Assembly (NCBI RefSeq): GCF_014836765.1
Contig: NZ_JACSQG010000002.1
Location: 62,001 to 126,000, forward strand
Source of the DNA: Serpens gallinarum
Lineage (GTDB): Bacteria; Pseudomonadota; Gammaproteobacteria; Pseudomonadales; Pseudomonadaceae
DNA: 64,000 nt
Reading direction: 5' to 3'
Shown one piece after another: positions 28,352 through 36,286 of the stretch. Each line of letters opens with the position of its first letter. The first letter of the stretch is position 1. The position numbers and the translations under genes are program-made. The notes below the pieces were generated by a model. That model was not told the DNA's origin and searched no databases. It worked only from the letters and a program-made list of their open reading frames with translations.

Positions 28352-28900
28352 ATGAGCCGAGCCATCAGTACGCCCCGTCTGGTCACCCGTCTACTGCTGC
28401 TGGCGGTGGCGATGTTCGCCTTCGGTTTCGCTCTGGTGCCCATCTATGACGTGATGTGCAAGGCCTTTGGCATCAATGGCAAAACCGCCGGCGCCTACCA
28501 GGGCTCGCAGTCCATTGACGAGTCACGCGAGGTGCGCGTGCAGTTCCTCGCCACCAATGCTGCAGGCATGACCTGGGAGTTCCAGCCGCTGACCGAAGAG
28601 ATCCGCGTCCATCCCGGCGCCAGCCAGGAAATTCTCTTTATCGCCCACAACACCACGGACCAGCCGATGACTGCCCAGGCGGTGCCCAGCGTAGCGCCTT
28701 CCCGAGCGGCGGCGTATTTCCACAAGACCGAATGTTTCTGCTTCACCCAGCAAGTGTTGCAGCCCGGCGAGCGTATCGAGATGCCTGTGCGCTTCATCGT
28801 CGATCGCGACCTGCCCCGCGATGTGTATCACCTGACACTCGGCTACACGCTGTTCGATATCACTGCTCGCCAACCAGTCGCGGCCCGCCATGACGGTTAA
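28352..28900 (+). CDS. ctaG: Cytochrome c oxidase assembly protein Cox11/CtaG (CuB insertion)
   Basis: The 182-residue membrane-anchored copper chaperone delivers Cu to the CuB site of subunit I. It has one N-terminal transmembrane helix (about 10-31, ending LVPIYDVMCKAFG) and a periplasmic immunoglobulin-like domain. The conserved copper-binding CFCF motif lies in KTECFCFTQQVLQPGE. This family is distinct from the Caa3-type CtaG at 39143. It lies between coxA and coxC in the operon. Confidence 0.96.
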   Translation: MSRAISTPRLVTRLLLLAVAMFAFGFALVPIYDVMCKAFGINGKTAGAYQGSQSIDESREVRVQFLATNAAGMTWEFQPLTEEIRVHPGASQEILFIAHNTTDQPMTAQAVPSVAPSRAAAYFHKTECFCFTQQVLQPGERIEMPVRFIVDRDLPRDVYHLTLGYTLFDITARQPVAARHDG

Positions 28901-28913
28901 GGAGAATAAAGAG

Positions 28914-29801
28914 ATGGCAACTCACGAGCCGTATTTCGTTCCTTCGCAAAGCAAATGGCCGATCATTGCCAGTCTCGGCATGTTGGTGACTGTGTATGGC
29001 CTGGGCAGTTGGTTCAACGATTTGTCCGCGCAGCGGGAGAGTTCCAACGGTCCGCTGATCTTCTTCATCGGCACGCTGTTTCTGGCCTACATGCTGTTCG
29101 GCTGGTTTGGCAATGTCATCAGGGAAAGCCGGGGCGGGCTGTATAGCGCGCAAATGGATCGTTCATTCCGCTGGGGCATGACCTGGTTCATTTTTTCCGA
29201 GGTGATGTTCTTCCTCGCGTTCTTCGGCGCGCTGTTCTATGTGCGCTACTGGGCCGGCCCCTGGCTCGGCGGCGCTGGCGACAAGGGCGTGAGCAACATG
29301 CTCTGGCCGGACTTCACCTTTTCCTGGCCCCTGCTGGCCAATCCCGACTCCAAACTGTTCCCGCCGCCCACCGAAGTCATCAGCGCCTGGTCGCTGCCCT
29401 TGGTCAACACCATCCTGCTGGTCAGTTCCAGCTTCACTCTGACCTTTGCCCATCATGCGTTGAAAAACAACAACCGAACCTTGCTGAAAGCCTGGCTCGC
29501 ATTGACCGTGCTGCTCGGTATTGCCTTCCTGATCCTGCAGGCCGAGGAATATGTGCATGCCTATCAGGAGCTGGGGCTGACCCTGGGCTCGGGCATCTAT
29601 GGCGCTACCTTCTTCATGCTCACCGGTTTTCACGGTGCCCACGTCACCCTGGGCACCATCATCCTGATTGTCATGCTGGTACGGGTGCTACGCGGGCACT
29701 TCACACCCGAGCAGCATTTCGGCTTCGAGGCAGCAACCTGGTATTGGCACTTTGTCGACGTGGTGTGGATTGCATTGTTCATTTTTGTCTACGTGCTCTG
29801 A
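28914..29801 (+). CDS. coxC: Cytochrome c oxidase subunit III
   Basis: The 295-residue subunit III has seven predicted helices and stabilises proton pumping by subunit I. Recognisable segments are FIFSEVMFFLAFFGALFY, LLVSSSFTLTFAHHAL and GFHGAHVTLGTIIL, ending in the WHFVDVVWI motif. I chose the ATG at 28914 because it follows a GGAG-type site (TAAGGAGAATAAAGAG) and gives the MATHEPYFVP start of homologues; an upstream ATG at 28890 overlaps cox11. Confidence 0.97.
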   Translation: MATHEPYFVPSQSKWPIIASLGMLVTVYGLGSWFNDLSAQRESSNGPLIFFIGTLFLAYMLFGWFGNVIRESRGGLYSAQMDRSFRWGMTWFIFSEVMFFLAFFGALFYVRYWAGPWLGGAGDKGVSNMLWPDFTFSWPLLANPDSKLFPPPTEVISAWSLPLVNTILLVSSSFTLTFAHHALKNNNRTLLKAWLALTVLLGIAFLILQAEEYVHAYQELGLTLGSGIYGATFFMLTGFHGAHVTLGTIILIVMLVRVLRGHFTPEQHFGFEAATWYWHFVDVVWIALFIFVYVL

Positions 29802-29839
29802 CATGACGTCGTGGCCAGCACCCGCCTGAAGCCCGCGGT

Positions 29840-30043
29840 TTACCAGGTGACATGGGGCTGTAAGTGCCCAGAGTAAAACCCCCAGGCAATCAGCGACACG
29901 GTGAGTGCGGCCAGGCCGACCCGGACATACAACGCATACATCATCCGACGCCCGTGGCCCTGGTCCTTGACCATGAAAAACAGGGCGCTGAACAGGCTGA
30001 TCAGAATGGCCAGCAATAACAGGAGGATCGCCGCCTTGAGCAT
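29840..30043 (-). CDS. DUF2909 twin-transmembrane protein
   Basis: The 67-residue protein consists of two hydrophobic helices (about 1-23, MLKAAILLLLLAILISLFSALFF, and 37-57) joined by a short loop VKDQGHGRRM. This is the DUF2909 twin-TM family seen in oxidase operons (PA0109 position). It runs against the operon, divergent from surf1 with only 22 bases between the starts. A role in oxidase assembly is guessed from location only. Confidence 0.85.
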   Translation of the reverse strand: MLKAAILLLLLAILISLFSALFFMVKDQGHGRRMMYALYVRVGLAALTVSLIAWGFYSGHLQPHVTW

Positions 30044-30065
30044 TGCGGGACTCCGGGGGAGACGT

Positions 30066-30842
30066 ATGAAGTTGCAGTATAGCCAGTCACTCGGTGCGTC
30101 TGGCTGGCGGCTGACACAGCATTTCAAGCCCGGCTGGCTGCCAAGCCTGTGTGTATTGTGCATGCTCCCGCTCTTGGTCGGTCTGGGCTGCTGGCAACTG
30201 GTGCGGGCGGAAGAAAAGCGCGTCCTGCTGGCCGGTCAGGAGGCCCGCCGCCAGGCCCCACCGATCCGGCTCGATGCGCTGGATCTGACCAGTCCGCCGG
30301 CCTTTCAGCGCATACGTTTGCACGGTCATTTCGAGGCCGCGCATAGCCTGTTGCTCGACAGCCGTGTGCACCAAGGCCAAGTAGGTGTCGAACTACTGCA
30401 ACCGTTTCTCGACCAGCCCAGCGGCCGCTGGGTGCTGATCAATCGCGGTTGGCTGCCTTGGCCGGATCGCCGCATACCGCCACGTTTTGTCACCCCCTCC
30501 GGGGCGCTGGACGTGCTGGCCTGGGTCTATGTATCGCCGGGTCAGCCACTGGTCCTGGCTGGCGAGCGTGGAACGTCCTGGCCGCGCTTGACCAATCGGG
30601 TGGAGCTTGACGCCTTCTGGCAAGAACTGGGGCGTGACGGCCTGTCTGTTGAGTTACGCCTCGAACCAGGGCCCGCCGCGTTGGCGGTCGACTGGCCGAT
30701 TGTCAGCATGAGCCCTGAAAAACACCTGGGCTATGCGGTGCAATGGTTCGCTCTGGCGGCGGCCCTGTGCGCCCTATTCATCTACTTTGGAATCCACCAG
30801 GCACGAGAGGTACGCGATGCAGCCAGCCATCGACATGAGTGA
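30066..30842 (+). CDS. SURF1 family oxidase assembly protein
   Basis: The 258-residue protein has two transmembrane helices, one near the N-terminus (about 24-44) and one near the C-terminus (about 222-242), flanking a periplasmic domain. Typical motifs are LGCWQLVRAEEK, GHFEAAHSLLLDSRVHQGQVG, VLINRGWLPW and SPEKHLGYAVQWFALA. Surf1 proteins hand heme a to subunit I. The ATG at 30066 (GGGGGAG upstream) is preferred over in-frame ATGs inside the opposite-strand gene. Confidence 0.94.
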   Translation: MKLQYSQSLGASGWRLTQHFKPGWLPSLCVLCMLPLLVGLGCWQLVRAEEKRVLLAGQEARRQAPPIRLDALDLTSPPAFQRIRLHGHFEAAHSLLLDSRVHQGQVGVELLQPFLDQPSGRWVLINRGWLPWPDRRIPPRFVTPSGALDVLAWVYVSPGQPLVLAGERGTSWPRLTNRVELDAFWQELGRDGLSVELRLEPGPAALAVDWPIVSMSPEKHLGYAVQWFALAAALCALFIYFGIHQAREVRDAASHRHE

Positions 30843-31395
30843 AACCCCACCGGCACGTCGCGGGCGACTGCCATTGGTCCTGATGCTGGTGATGGTGATC
30901 GGGCCAATGGTGCTGGCCACGGCCATGTATCAGTGGCGTTTCTGGGTGCCGCAGGAGCGCACCTACCACGGTGTGCTTATCGGCAATGGCCAGAGCCGCG
31001 CCGATCTGGGCATTGAGGGTGTGGCGGATGTGGGGTGGCAACTGCTGGTCACCGCACCCGATGGCTGCCGCGGCGAATGTCGCCAACTTGTCTATCTGGC
31101 CCGCCAACTGAACATCGGCCTGGGCCGCGAGGCCAGTCGCGCCAGCCATGCTCTGGCCACCGCTGGGCCGTTGGATGCCGATTACGAAGCGCAGCTGCGA
31201 CGCGAATACCCGCAACTGGGGATTCATAGCTTGGATCTGCAGCGCTACGCACGCAGCGTCACTCCGACACACGAGGCGCAACTGTGGATTGTCGACCCGC
31301 TCGGCAACCTGGTTCTGCGTTACGACAGCAGCACGCCAGGCAAGGCGATTCTTCAAGACTTGCGCCTGCTGCTCAAACTGTCGCGGATCGGCTAA
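30817..31395 (+). CDS. Membrane-anchored thioredoxin-like oxidase-operon protein
   Basis: The 192-residue protein has one N-terminal transmembrane helix (about 18-38) and a periplasmic domain with the SCO/thioredoxin-like ending (WIVDPLGNLVLRYDSSTPGKAILQDLRLLLK). A CRGECRQ cysteine pair sits in the position of a redox or metal motif (CxxxC). It corresponds to PA0111. The ATG at 30817 has GAGAGG upstream and overlaps surf1 by 26 bases. A role in oxidase assembly is inferred from operon position and fold resemblance. Confidence 0.82.
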   Translation: MQPAIDMSETPPARRGRLPLVLMLVMVIGPMVLATAMYQWRFWVPQERTYHGVLIGNGQSRADLGIEGVADVGWQLLVTAPDGCRGECRQLVYLARQLNIGLGREASRASHALATAGPLDADYEAQLRREYPQLGIHSLDLQRYARSVTPTHEAQLWIVDPLGNLVLRYDSSTPGKAILQDLRLLLKLSRIG

Positions 31396-31406
31396 AGGAG
31401 CCCAGG

Positions 31407-32591
31407 ATGCGCAAGCCCGGTTATTGGCTAAGCCTGTTCGCCTTTGCGTTGGCAGGGGTTGTGGTCCTGCTTGGCGCCTACACCCGCCTGACCCATGCCG
31501 GCCTCGGTTGTCCCGACTGGCCGGGCTGCTACGGGTTTCTCGGGGTGCCGATGAGCGAGCAGGCCCAGGCGCTGGCCGCCGCGCGGTTTCCCGAGGCGCC
31601 GCTGGAGGTGCACAAGGGCTGGAATGAAATGGTCCACCGCTACTTCGCCGGTGCCCTGGGATTGGTGATTCTTGGGCTGGCCATCCAGGCCCTGCGTCGG
31701 CGCAACGAGGTGGGACAGCCGCTCGGCTTGCCGCTGCTGTTGCTGGGTGTGGTGATCACCCAGGCTCTGTTCGGCATGTGGACGGTCACCCTGCAACTCT
31801 GGCCGCAAGTGGTCACCGCGCACCTGCTGGGTGGCTTTGCCACCTTGGCGCTCCTGTTTCTGCTCAGCGTTCGCCTGTCCGGATACGGGGCGGCGGTGTC
31901 ACCCATCCCGAGGCGCCTGCGCCGGCTGGCTGGAGTGGCCTTGCTGTTGGCTATCGGCCAGATCACGCTGGGTGGTTGGGTCAGCTCCAACTATGCGGCG
32001 GTGGCCTGCCCGGATTTTCCCACCTGCCAGGGCGTGTGGTGGCCCGACATGGATTTTGCCAACGGTTTAAACCTCACCCAGCATATTGGCCCCAATTACC
32101 TGGGTGGCCTGCTGTACGGCGATGCCCGCACAGCCATCCACATGAGCCACCGTCTAGGCGCGCTGGTCCTGAGTCTGGTGTTGCTGCTGCTGGCTTGGCA
32201 GTTGTGGCGTCATAGGCGCGGCAGGTTGGCTGCCTTGCTGGTGCTGGCGCTGGGTATACAGCTCGGCCTGGGCGTGGCCAACGTATTGCTGCACCTGCCG
32301 CTGGCGGTGGCCGTGGCGCATAACGGCGGCGGCGCGGCGCTTTTGCTGGTGCTGGTGCTGATCAATGAACGGCTACGCAGTCCGCTGGCCGAGCGCTGCA
32401 CTGGGCCGCTGGACGCCTGGGGAAAACCCCTTGTGGATATCAGGCCGTTGAAAAATGTAGGCGAGGCAGGCAGGACGAGGCGAAAACAGCCGAAGAAGCG
32501 CAGTTTAGGTGTTCTAAATGAGCATTCCGAGACTGTTTTTAACGACGTATTGCCAACGCAGGTAGGTTTTAAACGGCCTGATAACTCTTGA
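31407..32591 (+). CDS. ctaA: Heme A synthase (CtaA/Cox15), C-terminus altered by a repeat element
   Basis: The enzyme oxidises the heme O methyl group to make heme A. About eight transmembrane helices are visible, with family motifs [33 protein letters not shown] and HMSHRLGAL, including the heme-ligand histidines and a CPDFPTC cysteine pair. The reading frame is 394 codons, roughly 45-50 longer than typical. The last residues, from about codon 345 on, are encoded by a palindromic repeat inserted at 32438-32583 and are basic and hydrophilic. The native stop has probably been displaced; the catalytic core is intact. The start at 31407 follows AAAGGAG. Confidence 0.93.
   Translation: MRKPGYWLSLFAFALAGVVVLLGAYTRLTHAGLGCPDWPGCYGFLGVPMSEQAQALAAARFPEAPLEVHKGWNEMVHRYFAGALGLVILGLAIQALRRRNEVGQPLGLPLLLLGVVITQALFGMWTVTLQLWPQVVTAHLLGGFATLALLFLLSVRLSGYGAAVSPIPRRLRRLAGVALLLAIGQITLGGWVSSNYAAVACPDFPTCQGVWWPDMDFANGLNLTQHIGPNYLGGLLYGDARTAIHMSHRLGALVLSLVLLLLAWQLWRHRRGRLAALLVLALGIQLGLGVANVLLHLPLAVAVAHNGGGAALLLVLVLINERLRSPLAERCTGPLDAWGKPLVDIRPLKNVGEAGRTRRKQPKKRSLGVLNEHSETVFNDVLPTQVGFKRPDNS
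32438..32583. repeat. 146-bp palindromic repeat element with 12-bp terminal inverted repeats
   Basis: TATCAGGCCGTT at 32438-32449 and its perfect complement AACGGCCTGATA at 32572-32583 bound a low-GC stretch unlike the flanking genes. The ends resemble a MITE-like Pseudomonas interspersed repeat (CGTTGAAAAA...AACGGCCTGATA). It lies at the end of ctaA and just before cyoE and replaces the normal C-terminal codons of ctaA. No ORF within it encodes a transposase. Confidence 0.8.
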
Positions 32592-32614
32592 GCCTGAGCA
32601 AAAGGAGCATCGTC

Positions 32615-33514
32615 ATGACCCCTGTCTTGAGCCAAACCCACCTCAACGCTACGTGGCGTGACTATCTGGAACTGACCAAGCCCAAGGTTGTGGTGCTGAT
32701 GCTGATTACCTCGCTGGTCGGCATGTTTCTGGCTACTCGGGCGGGAGTGCCCTGGACAGTGCTGGTGTTCGGCAACCTAGGTATTGCCTTGTGCGCCGGT
32801 GCGGCGGCGGCGGTCAATCATGTCGTCGACCGGCGTATCGATGCGCTGATGGCGCGCACCCACAAGCGGCCGGTGACCGCGGGCCGGGTGTCGCCGGGTG
32901 CCGCGCTGGGTTTTGCCCTGCTGCTCGCCCTGCTCGGCCAGGCGCTACTACTGGTCTTCACCAATCCGCTGACCGCTTGGCTGACGCTGGCTTCGTTGCT
33001 TGGTTACGCGGTGCTCTACACCGGTTTTCTCAAGCGCGCCACGCCACAGAACATCGTCATCGGCGGGCTGGCCGGTGCGGCGCCGCCGCTGCTTGGCTGG
33101 GTGGCGGTCAGCGGCCATATAAGCGCTGAGGCGCTGCTGCTGGTGCTGATCATCTTCGCTTGGACACCGCCGCACTTCTGGGCGCTGGCGATCCACCGCA
33201 AGGCCGAGTACGCCAAGGCGGATATTCCCATGCTGCCGGTAACCCATGGCGAGCAGTACACCAAAGTGCATATCCTGCTCTACACGCTGATCCTGCTGGC
33301 AGTCAGCCTGCTGCCGTTTGTCATTCACATGAGCGGCCCGTTGTACCTGGTCAGCGCGCTGCTGCTCGGCGGTCGTTTCCTGTTTTGGGCCTGGGCGTTG
33401 TACCGTGACAGCCGACCTCACGCGGCGATCAATACATTCAAGTACTCGATCGCCTACCTGTTTTTGTTGTTTATCGCGCTTTTGCTCGATCACTACCTGA
33501 AGTTGAATGTATGA
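32615..33514 (+). CDS. cyoE: Protoheme IX farnesyltransferase (heme O synthase)
   Basis: The 299-residue UbiA-family prenyltransferase converts heme B to heme O, the substrate of CtaA. The Mg/diphosphate motif NX3DX3D is Asn68, Asp72, Asp76 (NHVVDRRID), and a second site lies in the [11 protein letters not shown] region. About nine membrane helices are present. The ATG at 32615 has AAAGGAG upstream; earlier in-frame codons overlap the repeat element. Its stop overlaps the sco start (ATGA, 33511-33514). Confidence 0.97.
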   Translation: MTPVLSQTHLNATWRDYLELTKPKVVVLMLITSLVGMFLATRAGVPWTVLVFGNLGIALCAGAAAAVNHVVDRRIDALMARTHKRPVTAGRVSPGAALGFALLLALLGQALLLVFTNPLTAWLTLASLLGYAVLYTGFLKRATPQNIVIGGLAGAAPPLLGWVAVSGHISAEALLLVLIIFAWTPPHFWALAIHRKAEYAKADIPMLPVTHGEQYTKVHILLYTLILLAVSLLPFVIHMSGPLYLVSALLLGGRFLFWAWALYRDSRPHAAINTFKYSIAYLFLLFIALLLDHYLKLNV

Positions 33515-34146
33515 CCCGAATCCACACCACCGTTTTTATCCTCGTTGCGCTGATCGCCGTGGTGATCGGCCTGACTGTCTCCAAGGCGCTGAATCGCCAA
33601 GACCAGGTCAATCCCGCCCAGTTGCTGGATGCCGGCATCGTTTTGCTGCCACAAGGCCGGCCGATGCCGGATGTGCGATTAATCGACCAGAACGGCGCAG
33701 TCCAGCCCGTCGATCAGCTGCAAGGCGCTTGGACCGTGCTGTTCTTCGGCTACACCTTTTGCCCGGACATCTGCCCGACAACGCTGGCCGAGTTGCGCCA
33801 GCTCAAGGGTATGTTGCCCGAGGAAATCCGGCGCAACCTGCGGGTGGTGCTGGTCAGTGTCGACCCCGCCCGTGACACGCCGCAGCAGCTCAAGGAGTAC
33901 CTGGGCTTTTTTGATGCCGAATTTCGTGGTCTGACCGGCGAGCTGGCGGATATCCAGAAATTGTCCAACAGCGTGGGCATCCCTTTCATTCCCGGCGACG
34001 AGAGCAAACCGAATTACACCGTGGATCACAGCGGTAACTTGGCCCTTATCGGCCCGGACGGTCGCCAGCGCGGTTTTATTCGCGGACCACTGAACAATGC
34101 CAAGCTGGCCGCCCAGTTGCCGACGCTGCTGGCAGGCGAAGGATAA
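33511..34146 (+). CDS. SCO1/SenC copper chaperone
   Basis: The 211-residue membrane-anchored thioredoxin-fold protein inserts copper into the CuA site of subunit II. It has an N-terminal transmembrane helix (about 7-26) and Cu ligands Cys84 and Cys88 in FCPDICPTT with His173 in YTVDHSGN. Translation is coupled to cyoE by an ATGA overlap. It ends the first oxidase operon and corresponds to PA0114 (senC). Confidence 0.96.
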   Translation: MTRIHTTVFILVALIAVVIGLTVSKALNRQDQVNPAQLLDAGIVLLPQGRPMPDVRLIDQNGAVQPVDQLQGAWTVLFFGYTFCPDICPTTLAELRQLKGMLPEEIRRNLRVVLVSVDPARDTPQQLKEYLGFFDAEFRGLTGELADIQKLSNSVGIPFIPGDESKPNYTVDHSGNLALIGPDGRQRGFIRGPLNNAKLAAQLPTLLAGEG

Positions 34147-34158
34147 AAACCGGCCTGT

Positions 34159-34222
34159 GTAGGGTGGACCGCCACCCGGTGGATCGCCACCCGGGGGATT
34201 GATGAAGCGCGATCCATCCTAC
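34159..34222. repeat. Dispersed repeat GTAGGGTGGAC...TCCATCCTAC, copy 2
   Basis: This 64-bp element has imperfect terminal inverted repeats (GTAGGGTGGA/TCCATCCTAC). In reverse orientation about 50 bases match the copy at 11248, including the block GGATCGCGCTTCATC. It sits between the two oxidase clusters. The rest of the 34147-34355 gap contains nothing further that I recognise. Confidence 0.75.
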
Positions 34223-34355
34223 AAACCGGTGCTCATGCCAGCGGTTCTGTAACCCGCTCCCACCCCCGCTTCCTGAACGGGCAGCGAACCGGCTAGCCCG
34301 GGCACGGTCACAATCCCCACAACGGTTCGCCAAACGGCCTCGTGGGGAAGCCAGG

Positions 34356-34769
34356 ATGCCCTTGCTCAAACTGCTGCACCTTGCCGCCTTGCTGTGCTGG
34401 TGCGGCGCCCTGCTCTACTTGCCGGCCCTGATTGCCGCCGGAACCCGCCATAGCGATGCGCTGTTCTATCGTGATCACGCCCACCTGACACGCTGGGTGT
34501 TCACGCTCTTTGCTACGCCAGCGGCGCTGCTGGCCATTGGCTCAGGCACGGTCCTGTTTCTACGCGATGGCACCCTGGCAGGCTGGCTGATTCTCAAGCT
34601 CAGCGTGGTCGCCGCCATGGTGCTCTGTCATGCCTTGTGCGGCGTGTTGGTGCTGCGCATCGAGCGCGAGCCGCAGCGTCGTGTGGCGGCGGAGTGCGCG
34701 GCGTTGGGCAGTCTGGCAACGGTATTGATCGGCCTGACGTTGTGGCTGGTCCTGGCCAAGCCCCTGTGA
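34356..34769 (+). CDS. Small four-helix membrane protein, CopD/HemJ-like
   Basis: The 137-residue protein has four hydrophobic helices (about 5-27, 48-70, 76-98 and 113-133). The N-terminal KLLHLAALLCWCGALLYLPAL, with a His in the first helix, resembles CopD copper-transport and HemJ protoporphyrinogen-oxidase type membrane proteins. It precedes the second oxidase cluster, so a role in copper or heme supply is possible. The motif evidence is weak and the name provisional. Confidence 0.65.
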   Translation: MPLLKLLHLAALLCWCGALLYLPALIAAGTRHSDALFYRDHAHLTRWVFTLFATPAALLAIGSGTVLFLRDGTLAGWLILKLSVVAAMVLCHALCGVLVLRIEREPQRRVAAECAALGSLATVLIGLTLWLVLAKPL

Positions 34770-34801
34770 GCCGGAGGACCGCTCAGGCTATTGAGCGCGG
34801 G

Positions 34802-35263
34802 CTATTCGGTCTGCACGCCCACCGCATGTTCATAGACCAGCCGCCCGCCGAGAAAGGCGGCCAGGCCAATCAGCCCGGCCGTCAGCACGGACAGGTACAG
34901 AGCCCACAGCGCCACGGCCTCGCTCACCAGGGTCTCGTAGCGCAGCAGCCAGTTCAGCGAGGCCAGCGACAGCATCATCACGGCGAGGATGGCGTGGCAC
35001 CAGGCGGTGATCTTGCGGCGAATTTCCGCCACGGTGAGCAGATCGATCAATCCGGCCAGGCTGGCTACCCAGCCGCCGAACGCGCCGACTCCCGCCAGCC
35101 AGACGCCGGCGCGCCACCAGAACACATCGTCGGTCCACAAAAACGCCAAGTCCACCGGCACCAAGCCGAGCAAGGCGGCCACCGGAAAGTGAATCAGCAT
35201 CGGATGCAGCGGGTGCTGGCCGATGGCGGCATTACTGGTAATCGGCTCGCGTACGTTGGGCAC
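34802..35263 (-). CDS. DUF2231 membrane protein
   Basis: The 153-residue protein has four predicted transmembrane helices, starting PNVREPITSNAAIG followed by the characteristic HPLHPMLIHFPVAAL motif of the DUF2231 family. It runs opposite to the oxidase genes. The GTG start at 35263 has AGGGGAA upstream; no ATG is available before the HPLHPM motif. Only about 15 bases separate it from the likely start of coxB2. Function unknown; two histidines in HPLHPMLIH could bind heme or metal. Confidence 0.8.
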   Translation of the reverse strand: MPNVREPITSNAAIGQHPLHPMLIHFPVAALLGLVPVDLAFLWTDDVFWWRAGVWLAGVGAFGGWVASLAGLIDLLTVAEIRRKITAWCHAILAVMMLSLASLNWLLRYETLVSEAVALWALYLSVLTAGLIGLAAFLGGRLVYEHAVGVQTE

Positions 35264-35278
35264 CGCTGTTTCCCCTGG

Positions 35279-36286
35279 TTGGCACGTCCGGCTGGCCGTG
35301 TTCAGCAATGGACCACACTGGCGCTGGCAGTTCCCAGCCTGACGGGTTGTCAGGGCGTGCAGTCGATCCTCGATCCGGCCGGTCCCATGGCCCGCGAAGT
35401 GGCGCTGGTGTGGTGGGTCATGTGTGGTTTTGCACTGCTGGTGTTGGTGCTGGTCAGCGCCTTGTGGCTGTACGCCATGCTGCGTGCGCCACGTACCGTC
35501 AGTCCCGAGCGGGAGCGGCGCGTGCAACGGCGCTGGCTGATCGGCGGCGGTTTGCTACTGCCGACAGTCAGCGTCGTGCTGTTGCTGGTATATGGACTCT
35601 CCGCCGGGCGCGGCCTGCTGCCGCCGCTGCCGGTTATCGGTGGCGAGCAACCGCTGCGCATCGAGGTGACCGGCCATCAATGGTGGTGGGAAGTGCGCTA
35701 CCCGGACAGCGGCGTGGTCACCGCCAATCAGCTGATCGTACCCGTGGGCCGTCCCTTGGACATTGAGGTGGGTAGCGCCGATGTGATCCATGCGTTCTGG
35801 GTGCCAAAGCTGGGTGGCAAGCTGGACATGATGCCCGGCCGTCGCCACGTGCTGCGCCTGCAGGCGGATGAGGCCGGCGTGTTTCGTGGGCAATGCACGG
35901 AATTTTGCGGCACCCAGCATGCGCACATGATTCTGCATGTCGAGGCTCAGGCGCCTGACGCCTTTACTGCCTGGATCGCAGCGCGAGCCGAGCGCGAGAT
36001 TGCAGCACCTGCGCCAGGCTCCGCCGGCGAGGTGTTTGCCAGTCGCTGCGGCTTGTGTCACCGCGTGGCGGGCATTTCCCAGGGGCAGCGCGCCCCGGAC
36101 CTGAGCGACCTCGCGTCGCGGCCTACGCTTGGCGCGGGTGTGATTGCCAACGATGCCGAGGGGTTACGCCGCTGGTTGCGCGAACACCAGACGCTGAAAC
36201 CCGGCAATGCCATGCCGTCCCATGACGTGGTGGACGATGCCGATCTGGATGCCATTGCCATCTGGCTGGAGAGCCTCGCGCCATGA
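35279..36286 (+). CDS. Second cytochrome c oxidase subunit II (lipoprotein, cytochrome c fused)
   Basis: The 335-residue caa3-type subunit II has a signal peptide ending in a lipobox (LTGC, Cys24), two transmembrane segments (about 43-68 and 86-108), a CuA domain and a short cytochrome c domain. CuA ligands are His171, Cys206, Glu208, Cys210, His214 and Met217; heme c binds at CGLCH 257-261 with a probable Met312. The start is uncertain: TTG at 35279 gives the right signal peptide but has no good ribosome-binding site. It overlaps the next gene by ATGA (36283-36286). Confidence 0.9.
   Translation: MARPAGRVQQWTTLALAVPSLTGCQGVQSILDPAGPMAREVALVWWVMCGFALLVLVLVSALWLYAMLRAPRTVSPERERRVQRRWLIGGGLLLPTVSVVLLLVYGLSAGRGLLPPLPVIGGEQPLRIEVTGHQWWWEVRYPDSGVVTANQLIVPVGRPLDIEVGSADVIHAFWVPKLGGKLDMMPGRRHVLRLQADEAGVFRGQCTEFCGTQHAHMILHVEAQAPDAFTAWIAARAEREIAAPAPGSAGEVFASRCGLCHRVAGISQGQRAPDLSDLASRPTLGAGVIANDAEGLRRWLREHQTLKPGNAMPSHDVVDDADLDAIAIWLESLAP

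Noticed and set aside
34637-35278. Long in-frame N-terminal extension of the second coxB
   Set aside because: The extension covers the opposite-strand DUF2231 gene and has unnatural amino acid composition; the signal peptide with lipobox begins after it.
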